This document shows, in pieces, positions 16,321 through 24,386 of a stretch of 64,000 nt of DNA. Location of the stretch: NCBI RefSeq assembly GCF_000758625.1, contig NZ_CP009283.1:5713501-5777500 (forward strand), written 5' to 3'. A program made the position numbers and the translations under genes. The DNA is from Paenibacillus sp. FSL R7-0273. GTDB taxonomy: Bacteria; Bacillota; Bacilli; Paenibacillales; Paenibacillaceae. Position 1 is the stretch's first letter, and every line of letters begins with the position of its first letter. Under the pieces are notes generated by a model that was not told the origin of the DNA, searched no databases, and worked only from the letters and a program-made list of their open reading frames with translations.

Positions 16321-18714
16321 CTACAGAACGACCTCAACCTTGACGGATGAGCGTCCGGGATATGCAGGAAGTATGTTGCCTTCCAGCAGTACGCCGTCGG
16401 CGGTGATGCTTTTGACACCTTTGCAGACCTTATTGGCATTGGTAACCGAGATATCGTAGACGCAGCCCCGGAAACGCCGCTTGACCGTGAACCCTTCCCA
16501 GTCAGCCGGAATGCACGGGTCGATGGACAGCCCATTCAATACCGGCTTTACCCCGAGAATATACTGGGTAACAGCCACGTACATCCAGGCAGCGGTACCG
16601 GTCAGCCAGGAGACGTTAGCCAATCCGAACTTGTCGGACTCCGGCCCGAACAGGTTGGAGGCATAGACATAAGGCTCGGCTTTGTAGCGCCACAAGCCCG
16701 CTTTGTCCATGGCAACATTCGGCAGCAGCTGGCGGTAATATTTATAAGCCAGATCCCCGCGGCCCAGCAGGCATTCCGCGATAATCGCCCAGGTGTTGGC
16801 GTGGCAGAAGACAGCTCCGTTCTCTCCAGTCCCCTTGTTGTAATTGGTCAGAGGGTCGGCAGGATCGGGGAAGGTGGTGATGGACGGGTGGATTTTTTTG
16901 ATGCCGAGCTCGGTGTCCAGCATTTCCCGCACACTGTCCATCGCCTGCAGCCCCTTATCGACGTCTGCCATACCGGAGATGGTGGCCCAGGTCTGGGCGT
17001 TAAGCCAGATTTTGGCCTCGTCGTGTTCATCGCTGCCGAGGAACCGGCCGTCATCCATGATCGCCCGGCGGAACCAGCGGCCGTCCCAGCCGATGCTGTT
17101 GACCAGCTCACGCTGAAGCTCATACATTGCCCCGTACCGGACGGTATCCTCCGGATGCCCGGCAGCCGCGGCAAGGTCAATCATCCGCAGCAGTACGGTT
17201 CCGAGCTGCATCGAGGTCCAGATGCTTTCCCCTTTTCCCTCGCGGCAGACCCGGAACAGCTGGTCATTCCAGTCCGAGCGCAGCATCAGCGGAAAACCAC
17301 GGGAGCCAAGCTGGGAGGCCGTAAAATCTATAGCCGCCCGTAGATGCTCATATACTGTACCCTCACCGCCGTCATAATAAGGCACCTTTGCCTGCAGGAA
17401 CGCAGCATCCCCTGTCTCCGCCAGCAGGTCCCAGGCCGAAAGCGCCGTCCACAGATGATCATCCGAGTGAATGCTCGTTACTGGCTCCCAGCCCTCGTTC
17501 GGGAAGAAATAATGGTTCACATGCCCGTCCCTGTACTGCTGGCCGAGCAGCAGCTTCAGCTTGTCTAAAGCAAGCTCCGTATCAAAGGGCACAACCGAGA
17601 GTATATCCTGGGCCGTATCCCGGTAGCCTACACCGCGGAACGTCCCGGTCGCATAAAAGGAAATATTGCGTGAAAATAAAAAGTTGCGGTGCGCCTGATA
17701 CGGATTCCAGATATTGATCATCCGCTCGGCGTCCTGATCCGGCAGCCGGCTCTCCCAGGCGCCCAGGTAGCCGGACCAGTTCTCCTTTAGCGCCTGGAAG
17801 GAGGCTTCTACAAATCCGGCTTCCCTGGAATGGAATATAGCCCGCGACACCTCCGTCTCATCAGTTGCCGTACCGAGAAACACATTGATCGTCCGGCTCT
17901 CTCCCGGCTGAAGCGTAACATTGAACTGCAGCGCGCCGCACGGGTCGCCGCCCAGCAGCGTCGATCCGGTACAGCCGCCATTCTCGATTGCGGCCGGATT
18001 GGTTTCACTGCGGTAGCTGCCGATAAACTCCTCACGGTCACCGTCATAGCCGGCAAGCGGTGTATCCGCAGCCAGATAGACAAGCGGCGTCTCCTCAGGC
18101 TTCGGCTGGTTCTCCACCCCGTAACGGTAGACCAGGGCCTCACCCTCATGATACTGCACAGACACCTGATGCTTGTTATAGCACTGCCACTGCAGCTCAC
18201 GCATAAATTCCATCATCCCGAATTCAGCGTAAGCGTAGACCTTCAGCTCTTTTGCTTCGGTCCCTTCATTAGTCAGGTTCAGATTCCAGATCAGCGAGTT
18301 CTCATGCGGTCCGACAAAATACACCGTCCGGGCCGCGATACCGCCGCGCTTTGCCTCAAAGCGGGTGTAGCCCATCCCGTGGGCGCTTTTCCATTCCTCG
18401 GGCTTATCCAGGGCGGGCTCGCTGGTCGGGCACCAGTAGCTGCCCGTCTTGGCATCCTGAACATAGATGTACGGGCCGGAACGGTCCATCGGCAGATGGA
18501 AGAAACGGTAGCGTGTAATCCGCCAGATCTGGGGCGACTTATAAAATGCCACCCCTCCGCCGGCATGCGACAGCATCGTATGGAAGGTGCCGTTCGACAG
18601 ATAGTTCATCCACGGCGTCGGCATGTCATGCCGCTTGAATTCGACCTCTTTTTCCTCATCCCTGAAGGTATAGTATGCTTTCGAATCGTTATTTCTGGTA
18701 AGCTCCGCATTCAC
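16321..18714 (-). CDS. GH94 family glycoside phosphorylase (cellobiose phosphorylase-like)
   Basis: This 797-residue protein has the size and layout of GH94: an N-terminal beta-sandwich (about 1-280), a helical linker and an (alpha/alpha)6 barrel. The catalytic general acid is expected in S-D-W-N-D (residues 480-484), the family motif. Substrate-site blocks include R-G-V-G-Y-R-D-T-A-Q-D, W-E-P-V-T-S-I-H-S-D-D-H-L-W and N-G-A-V-F-C-H-A-N-T-W. GH94 enzymes use phosphate to split beta-linked disaccharides such as cellobiose, laminaribiose or chitobiose, releasing a sugar-1-phosphate and saving ATP. No signal peptide is present. It lies 31 bases after the GH2 gene, so the two probably act in sequence. 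The acceptor sugar could be a uronic acid given the setting, but this is a guess. Confidence 0.88.
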   Translation of the reverse strand: MNAELTRNNDSKAYYTFRDEEKEVEFKRHDMPTPWMNYLSNGTFHTMLSHAGGGVAFYKSPQIWRITRYRFFHLPMDRSGPYIYVQDAKTGSYWCPTSEPALDKPEEWKSAHGMGYTRFEAKRGGIAARTVYFVGPHENSLIWNLNLTNEGTEAKELKVYAYAEFGMMEFMRELQWQCYNKHQVSVQYHEGEALVYRYGVENQPKPEETPLVYLAADTPLAGYDGDREEFIGSYRSETNPAAIENGGCTGSTLLGGDPCGALQFNVTLQPGESRTINVFLGTATDETEVSRAIFHSREAGFVEASFQALKENWSGYLGAWESRLPDQDAERMINIWNPYQAHRNFLFSRNISFYATGTFRGVGYRDTAQDILSVVPFDTELALDKLKLLLGQQYRDGHVNHYFFPNEGWEPVTSIHSDDHLWTALSAWDLLAETGDAAFLQAKVPYYDGGEGTVYEHLRAAIDFTASQLGSRGFPLMLRSDWNDQLFRVCREGKGESIWTSMQLGTVLLRMIDLAAAAGHPEDTVRYGAMYELQRELVNSIGWDGRWFRRAIMDDGRFLGSDEHDEAKIWLNAQTWATISGMADVDKGLQAMDSVREMLDTELGIKKIHPSITTFPDPADPLTNYNKGTGENGAVFCHANTWAIIAECLLGRGDLAYKYYRQLLPNVAMDKAGLWRYKAEPYVYASNLFGPESDKFGLANVSWLTGTAAWMYVAVTQYILGVKPVLNGLSIDPCIPADWEGFTVKRRFRGCVYDISVTNANKVCKGVKSITADGVLLEGNILPAYPGRSSVKVEVVL

Positions 18715-18745
18715 CGGGCTTCAGCTCCTCTATAATGTAATGGGG

Positions 18746-21700
18746 TTATTTCGGCTCGACCTCATCCAGGGTCAGACGGTATTCCAGGCCCTTCATGTAG
18801 GTGCCATCCCGGTTCAAAAAGGTCAGGCCGAACGCCAGATCTCCGCCCGTTCCCTGCAGGATGGCGATCAGCCGGTTAAGCCCGGTCTGCAGCGTAAGCT
18901 CCCGTTCCGGCTCAGCTGCAAGCTCACCGTTCAGGTAGATTTCATAGGGGACGTCCGTGTTGATCCGCAGCCGGCCCGGGTAATGCTGAGCAGCCTTCCC
19001 TGCTTGTTCGGGAACATGTACAAAACAGCTCAGAAACCAGCGGTTATCCCCTGCATTTGCTATGCGAAGAGTGCCGTCGCCGGGGCGGCGCTCTTTTTTC
19101 TGCATCCAGCCGTACAGGCCTTCACCCAGATTATTTAATGAAAATTCCGGGTCAATGTAGTACGCCTTCATCTCTTCATAATTAATGTGGGGCAGGCATG
19201 GCAGGGCCATCATCGTTTCTACGGCCCACTCCCCGTCCCCCTTCACGCTGTCCAGCAGGCCGTCATCAAAGGACGCGCTTAGATTGGCCAGCAGCCGGGT
19301 ATACAGGCGGACCGCCTTGTCATTGCCGGGATCAGTCAGCAGCTGGGAGCAGATTACAGCCCCTTTGCCTAACTTGACTTCAGCCACGAAGGTTCCCGCA
19401 GGGCGGGCCTTTCTGCGGTTCAGCTCGACCAGTGCCAGCCGGCTGTATTCAGCCGTGTAGCCATGCACGAAATAGTCCTTCCAGGCTGTTCCCTCAACGC
19501 TTGTGCAGAGTGCGTCCGCACCGGCAATGTCCAGGCTATGCGCAGCCAGCACATGGTTCCTGACCTCGCGCGGCGACAAAAACACCTTGTCGAAGCCGAA
19601 CAGGTCGACAGGGCTGAACCCCTGCACGGCGGCGTAATCATATTCCGCCGCCAGGTGGTACGCCTCGTGCGGCTGTACGCGCACGGGCCGGTCCAGCAGG
19701 CTGCCGAGCGCCGCCTGCTGCCCTGGCTCAGCCGGCAGCAGCACCAGCTGCCCGCCGGCCTCGGCGTAGTGCCGGAGCGCCGCGGCTGTGCCCGGCGCTT
19801 CAAGCATGCAGGCTTCGGCTATAATTAAGCCGAAGTCCTGCAGGTTCTGGCGCGCCGCTGCGTCAGGCGCGCCCGGCAGTGCCGGCGCTGGGGCCTCCAG
19901 CGCCGTGTACCGCAGCCGCAGCCCCGCCAGGAGGGCTGCGGCCTCACCGCCGGCGCGGACCAGCGCGGCGGCGGACTTGCCGGGGCGCGCCAGCGGCGCC
20001 CCGGGGAGGGGCTGGCATGCGCCGGCGGTGCCCCCGGCGTGGGCCAGCAGGTTCCGCAGCAGCAGGCAGGCCTGCGGGACTTGCTCCAGATTGGCCATCA
20101 GCTCCAGCTGATTGGCCAGGAGCAGGCCCGCTCCGCTGCGGTACTCCAGCAGCGGCGACCACAGATCGCCGCCGTCGCCGAAATCGCCCGAGCTGCATTC
20201 CAGCAGCAGGGTGAAAGCGCCGGTCACCGGCTTCTCGAAGGCCGCGCGGATGATTGGCAGCGGCCCTTCTTCACGCAGCTCCGCGTGCCAGAACATGAGG
20301 CTGCTGTCGTCGAAGCCCTCCAGCACCGGATGCCGGTAGCTGCCGGCATGGGCGCGGAGGAATGGCCGCCGTGAGAGCGGCAGCCTGCCGGGCGACAAGC
20401 TGCTCTGCTCCAGCAGCAGCACCCGTCCGCCCCGCGCGGCGAAGGCCTGCAGCCCGGCCTCAAGCGTGCCGTCCGTATCCTCCGCATAGCTGCCGATAAT
20501 CAGCAGCGAGCCGGGAGCAAGTCCGGACACCTCAGCGGAGTCCACCCTCTTACAGCCCGCAACCAGCCTGCGGATATAAGCAAAATCAGCGTCTGATCCG
20601 TAATAGGCTGCCTGCCGCCGCAGGTTCAGCGGCTGCTCCAGCAGGCCTGCGGACACCATTCTGTATTCCAGACGCAGCTCATGCAGCTGCTGTCCGTTAT
20701 GGAACAAAAGTGCCGTCAGCTCTGCCTGTTCCCCGTCACCGGCCGGAAGAGGCATCCACTCCAGCCCGATGACCTTATGTTCGGCAGGCTGTTGAACGAA
20801 CTGGAAGGTCTGCTCATGGATGCTCTTGCCGCCCTGGCGGATCACGACCTCAACCCGGACATCCTGGCTTGAATACGTATCGTTATAAACATCAAAACTG
20901 CGGACAACCGGCTTATCATCATAAAACCAGCTGTTGTATTCAGCCGCCATAATCGTTACGGGCTTGAAGGCTTCAGCCATAATGGCAAAGGCGGGGTTGG
21001 GAATATACAGCGGATATTCCTCCGGCAGCATGCCGTTGTTAATCGTCAGTGAATAGGCAGGGACCGTCTTCGGTTTCACTCCTGGCGTAGCCGGATCAGC
21101 AAACGGCAGTACCAGTTCCCGTTCCGGCATCGCCCGCATGAAATAATGGGCGAAATTAAAGGTAGATATGCCGGATACCCCTTGCCGTCTGGCATACTCC
21201 ACAAACAGCCGCTCCTTCTGGGCCAGCCCCGCAGTGCTCTCATCCGTTCCCCGGTAGACCTCAAGGCCGGTGTACATGCTGCTGTTCTGCGGGCAGATAT
21301 ACCACCAGCCGCCGTGTTCCCCGAACGTCAGCGGAGCCGTCCGGTCCCATTGGCTGATGGTCCCGTCGATGTTATAGTGGCGGCTCTCCACCTCCGTATG
21401 CTCCTTGGCCAGCAGCCGGTTGTCCCCTTCGGCGATGATCAGCCGGGTAGGGTCAAGCCTGCGGATCTCCTCCATCAGGCCGGGCATGTGCAGCTTGAAG
21501 CCGTCCCGCCCGTCCACCCAGCGCATTTCATTCTGCAGGCTCCAGAGGATGACGGACGGATGGTTTTTGTCACGCCGGACCAGCCGCCGCACATGCTGCC
21601 GGCAGTTCTCCACATATGCCGGATGGTCAGCCAGCATCGATTTGCCCGAGCCGTAAATCGCGGTCTCGTCAACAATCAGCATGCCTTCCTCATCGGCAAT

Positions 21701-22957
21701 GCGCAGATAATCAGCCGGATAAGGCTCGGCATGCAGCCGGATGCTGTTAATGCCAACGCTGCGGCAGATCCGGTACCAGTTGCGGATATACGCCTCTGTC
21801 ATCTGCAGTCCGCCCTGAAAATGCCAGGAGTCACCGCGCAGATTGACCGGAATGCCGTTCAGCATAAACTGCGGCCCTTCGCTCCAAAATTCGCGGAAGC
21901 CAAAATCCTCAGTGTAACGGTCAACAACCGTCTCGCCCTCCAGCAGCTCCAGCACCGCAGTGTAGAGAAACGGCTGATCCGGACTCCACAGCCTGGCACT
22001 GTCCCAATCCAGCTGGAGGGAGGCGCTGTATACAGCTCCGTCCTGCGCGTTCTCACAAAGTCTGAGCTTCCGGGCAGCCTTCGCATCTGTAGGCTTAGCC
22101 GTATTTTCCACGGACAGGACCGGACCGGCAGCAGCTCCCGGTACTCCCCCGGCTCCAAGCTCATTCAGCTCTTTCAGCCCTTCCGGCTCCCCAGTATGCT
22201 CATCTATTCCCCGCACATCAGGCCCTTCCGCGCCGTTCTCACCCCGCCGCAGCACGACCTTCTCCCAGACGCTCAGCCTTACCTTTAACGGACCTCGGCC
22301 AGCCGCAGCTTCCTCCGCCCCGGCTGCAACCGCCTGAACCTCTAACCGCCCTTCCCTGACAGAGGTGCGGATCGTTACATCCTCCAGCGCAAGCACAGGA
22401 TAGCCTTCCAGATACACATCCTGCCAGATGCCCCGGCTGATTCTGCCGTACCAGGAGCCCATCAGTCCGGTGATCTTGGACGTTCCATTCGGCAGGAGGA
22501 CTGTATCAAAGCTGCTGCACACCACCTGCAGCTGATGCTCCCGTCCCTGCTCCACCATGGAAGTGATATCGAGCCTGAGCGGAAGATAGCCGTCTTCCCA
22601 TATACCTGCTTCCTGGCCGTCTATGTAGATGACAGCCTTCTGCATAATCCCGTCCAGCCGCAGCACGATCCGCTGTCCCGCCATGCTCTCCGGAACCCGG
22701 AAGCTGCGGTGCAGCACTCCTGACTCAGCGGAGTCCCACTCCTCCGGGTAACCGTACAGGTCAAACGGTGCATAATCATATTCCGGGATTTTCCCGAAGG
22801 TTTTGCCATCCGGCTGCGGATAGGTCCGTCTCCAGCTGGAGGGTACCAGCACCTTACATTCTTCGTACACGATGGTTTCCGGCAGACTGCGGCATTGCGG
22901 CTGATCGTACAGGGGCATGAAATCCCACTCCCCGTTCAGGCAAAACAAATTACGCAT
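18746..22957 (-). CDS. Very large GH2 family glycoside hydrolase (beta-galactosidase/beta-glucuronidase-like)
   Basis: This 1403-residue enzyme begins with a jelly-roll (1-185), an Ig-like sandwich and a TIM barrel (about 360-640) as in GH2. The acid/base is Glu477 in W-S-L-Q-N-E and the likely nucleophile is Glu547 in F-G-E-H-G-G-W. Residues about 205-300 form a low-complexity, Glu/Gly/Ala-rich insertion within the Ig-like domain. The C-terminal 650 residues have a sandwich segment, then two Rossmann-like GATase-type segments (for example S-L-L-I-I-G-S-Y and G-G-R-V-L-L-L-E-Q), and an end domain. The part around 19840-20060 is very GC-rich and Ala/Pro-rich. No signal peptide is visible. It overlaps the preceding mutarotase-like gene by eight bases and is followed by the GH94 phosphorylase. 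The exact sugar specificity cannot be fixed. Confidence 0.85.
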   Translation of the reverse strand: MRNLFCLNGEWDFMPLYDQPQCRSLPETIVYEECKVLVPSSWRRTYPQPDGKTFGKIPEYDYAPFDLYGYPEEWDSAESGVLHRSFRVPESMAGQRIVLRLDGIMQKAVIYIDGQEAGIWEDGYLPLRLDITSMVEQGREHQLQVVCSSFDTVLLPNGTSKITGLMGSWYGRISRGIWQDVYLEGYPVLALEDVTIRTSVREGRLEVQAVAAGAEEAAAGRGPLKVRLSVWEKVVLRRGENGAEGPDVRGIDEHTGEPEGLKELNELGAGGVPGAAAGPVLSVENTAKPTDAKAARKLRLCENAQDGAVYSASLQLDWDSARLWSPDQPFLYTAVLELLEGETVVDRYTEDFGFREFWSEGPQFMLNGIPVNLRGDSWHFQGGLQMTEAYIRNWYRICRSVGINSIRLHAEPYPADYLRIADEEGMLIVDETAIYGSGKSMLADHPAYVENCRQHVRRLVRRDKNHPSVILWSLQNEMRWVDGRDGFKLHMPGLMEEIRRLDPTRLIIAEGDNRLLAKEHTEVESRHYNIDGTISQWDRTAPLTFGEHGGWWYICPQNSSMYTGLEVYRGTDESTAGLAQKERLFVEYARRQGVSGISTFNFAHYFMRAMPERELVLPFADPATPGVKPKTVPAYSLTINNGMLPEEYPLYIPNPAFAIMAEAFKPVTIMAAEYNSWFYDDKPVVRSFDVYNDTYSSQDVRVEVVIRQGGKSIHEQTFQFVQQPAEHKVIGLEWMPLPAGDGEQAELTALLFHNGQQLHELRLEYRMVSAGLLEQPLNLRRQAAYYGSDADFAYIRRLVAGCKRVDSAEVSGLAPGSLLIIGSYAEDTDGTLEAGLQAFAARGGRVLLLEQSSLSPGRLPLSRRPFLRAHAGSYRHPVLEGFDDSSLMFWHAELREEGPLPIIRAAFEKPVTGAFTLLLECSSGDFGDGGDLWSPLLEYRSGAGLLLANQLELMANLEQVPQACLLLRNLLAHAGGTAGACQPLPGAPLARPGKSAAALVRAGGEAAALLAGLRLRYTALEAPAPALPGAPDAAARQNLQDFGLIIAEACMLEAPGTAAALRHYAEAGGQLVLLPAEPGQQAALGSLLDRPVRVQPHEAYHLAAEYDYAAVQGFSPVDLFGFDKVFLSPREVRNHVLAAHSLDIAGADALCTSVEGTAWKDYFVHGYTAEYSRLALVELNRRKARPAGTFVAEVKLGKGAVICSQLLTDPGNDKAVRLYTRLLANLSASFDDGLLDSVKGDGEWAVETMMALPCLPHINYEEMKAYYIDPEFSLNNLGEGLYGWMQKKERRPGDGTLRIANAGDNRWFLSCFVHVPEQAGKAAQHYPGRLRINTDVPYEIYLNGELAAEPERELTLQTGLNRLIAILQGTGGDLAFGLTFLNRDGTYMKGLEYRLTLDEVEPK

Positions 22958-23633
22958 GCCGCACCCCCTGCTTTCCGCTCAGAGAGCGCAGCTCAAGCAG
23001 CAGCTCCATGTTCTTCCACAGCTCCTGCCCAACCGGCGCACCTTCCCATCTCATAAAATGCGGCTCCATCACTTCTCCCCAATTATCGGGACGCAGCGAG
23101 GTTTTCAGCTTGCCTTCATAGGGGGTAGGCTCCCAGGTATCCGGCTTCTCGGCATAAAAAAACAGCACATTCTCATGCAGCCCGATAATCCCGTACTTAT
23201 CCCCGTCCCCCGGCCGCTCCTCTTGATACTGATAGTGATAGTAAATGTAGCTTGCCGCCGCTTCCGGCTTCAGCATAGCCAGCCGGCCATAAGGCCTGCC
23301 AGCAGCGTTCCGCCGCTGCCAATGCTCAGCCGACACAGGCTGCTGGTAATGAAAAATATCGGTCAACGGTGCCCAGCGCCGTCCCTGCTCCCCTCCCGGC
23401 CAGACTTCGAGCCTCTGTGAGGCATCCGGCAGCAGCAGCTCCGGTATAACTGGTTCTGCCAGGCACTCATAATACAGAAACAGCTGTTTACCGGCGGCAA
23501 ACAGGCTTAAATGATCCACACGCAGACCTACCATCGCTTCTTGAAATGAAGCAGTGAGTTCACCGCTCCCGAAAAAAGCAGCAGCCTCCTTCTCTTCCCC
23601 GAGCCATTCGGCCCTATACAAACAGCGCTTCAT
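22950..23633 (-). CDS. Uncharacterised protein, possibly two fused L-rhamnose mutarotase-like domains
   Basis: This 227-residue protein is not one I recognise. The start M-K-R-C-L-Y-R-A-E-W is fixed by GGGAGGT six bases upstream. The first half has the pattern of a small alpha/beta-barrel mutarotase: a strand, a helix ending G-L-R-V-D-H-L-S-L-F, then the strand Q-L-F-L-Y-Y-E-C. The second half repeats the idea with a helix ending Y-G-I-I-G-L-H-E-N-V, then L-F-F-Y-A-E, and a final M-E-P-H-F-M-R-W-E. This suggests two RhaM-like domains in one chain, possibly helping a sugar change between anomers. The gene is the first of an operon with GH2 and GH94 and overlaps GH2 by eight bases. The family call is an inference. 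Confidence 0.45.
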   Translation of the reverse strand: MKRCLYRAEWLGEEKEAAAFFGSGELTASFQEAMVGLRVDHLSLFAAGKQLFLYYECLAEPVIPELLLPDASQRLEVWPGGEQGRRWAPLTDIFHYQQPVSAEHWQRRNAAGRPYGRLAMLKPEAAASYIYYHYQYQEERPGDGDKYGIIGLHENVLFFYAEKPDTWEPTPYEGKLKTSLRPDNWGEVMEPHFMRWEGAPVGQELWKNMELLLELRSLSGKQGVRHA

Positions 23634-23664
23634 GCTGCACCTCCCAAACGTTGTGTTCTTCTTC

Positions 23665-23725
23665 ATGTTACCGCATACAACCTTGCATCGCCTTGACGAT
23701 GCTGCCCTTGTTTAGCATGATAACG
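23665..23725 (-). promoter_or_regulatory. Promoter with shared 37-bp activator-type motif (copy A)
   Basis: On the plus strand 23689-23725 reads CGCCTTGACGAT, three variable bases, GCCCTT, two variable bases, TTAGCAT, one variable base, ATA. Copy B lies at 35246-35282. The minus-strand -10 candidate TAACAT (23665-23670) is 19 bp from the motif, the same distance as in copy B, and leads to the mutarotase-like/GH2/GH94 operon. Confidence 0.55.
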
Positions 23726-23770
23726 ACATCTGCTACCCCACTATTAGGTAAGGATTTCAGCGCCTGACCA

Positions 23771-24175
23771 CTCTAGCTATCGCAGGCCTAATTAACGGGA
23801 TTTCTACCGTTATTTCAGTCTCCTCCAGCCATCGCAGGCAAATTAACGGGATTTTTACCGTTATTTCTGCCCCCTCCAGCTATCGCAGGCCTAATTAACG
23901 GGATTTCTACCGTTATTCCGGCCCTCTCCAGCCATCGCAGGCCGATTTAACGGGATTTTTACCGTTATTTCTGCCCACTCCAGCCATCACAGGCCTAATT
24001 AACGGGATTTCTACCGTTATTCCGGCCCTCTCCAGCCATCGCAGTCCGATTTAACGGGATTTCTACCGTTATTTCCACCCACTCCAGCCATCGCAGGCTG
24101 ATTTAACGGGATTTCTACCGTTATTTCTGCCCTCTCCAGCCACGGCAGGCTGATTTAACGGGATTTCTACCATTA
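23771..24175. repeat. 52-bp dyad repeat array, eight units (array 2)
   Basis: TAACGGGA starts fall at 23793, 23844, 23896, 23948, 24000, 24052, 24104 and 24156, that is steps of 51 once and 52 six times. The dyad is AACGG, GATTTCTA (or GATTTTTA), CCGTT. The spacer contains ATTTCTGCCC, CTCCAGCCATCGCAGG and a TAATT or GATT end. The last unit is degenerate. There are no reading frames worth calling, and the 52-bp step shifts frame. Confidence 0.92.
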
Positions 24176-24179
24176 ATAT

Positions 24180-24333
24180 CATCCAGATTCAACGTTTCTC
24201 TCCCCGTCTCAGCCCTTCCTCCCTACTTTTCCAGCCCTCTTGCTCCTACACACTCCTCACCAAATCTCCCCCGCCCTTCCCTGCTCCTACCCACTCCCAC
24301 TAACTCTCCCCGCTCTTCCGTTACCCCAGAAAC
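24180..24333 (-). other. C-rich (minus strand G-rich) intergenic tract with G-quadruplex potential
   Basis: The plus strand is almost pure pyrimidine. 24268-24298 contains five C-runs of three to five bases, so the minus strand (the sense strand of the gene ending at 24387) has GGG, GGG, GGG, GGG and GGGGG separated by short loops (one of about eight bases). I see no gene here. Confidence 0.5.
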
Positions 24334-24360
24334 CAAAAAGCCCTCCCCGCAGGGAGGGCT
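24334..24360 (-). terminator. Rho-independent terminator of the beta-helix gene
   Basis: On the minus strand a 9-bp stem (AGCCCTCCC with GGGAGGGCT) is followed by TTTTTGG. It lies 27 bases after the stop codon. Confidence 0.9.
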
Positions 24361-24386
24361 CGGAGGACCCAGCAAGCCTCAACCAT

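Noticed and set aside
17830..18735. 301-codon plus-strand frame inside the GH94 gene
   Set aside because: Antisense shadow of a strongly supported GH94 gene.
21146..22288. 380-codon plus-strand frame inside the GH2 gene
   Set aside because: It mirrors GC-rich codons of the opposite strand and shows no domain pattern.
23689..23725. Plus-strand promoter driving transcription through repeat array 2
   Set aside because: TTGACG-17-CATGAT is present, but the same motif at 35246 has its best common use on the minus strand with equal distance to a -10 box; I therefore treat it as an upstream site of the minus-strand operon, while not excluding the other direction.
23771..24175. CRISPR array
   Set aside because: The stretches between the dyads are also repeated and not unique, there is no cas gene nearby, and the period is shorter than usual repeat-spacer units.
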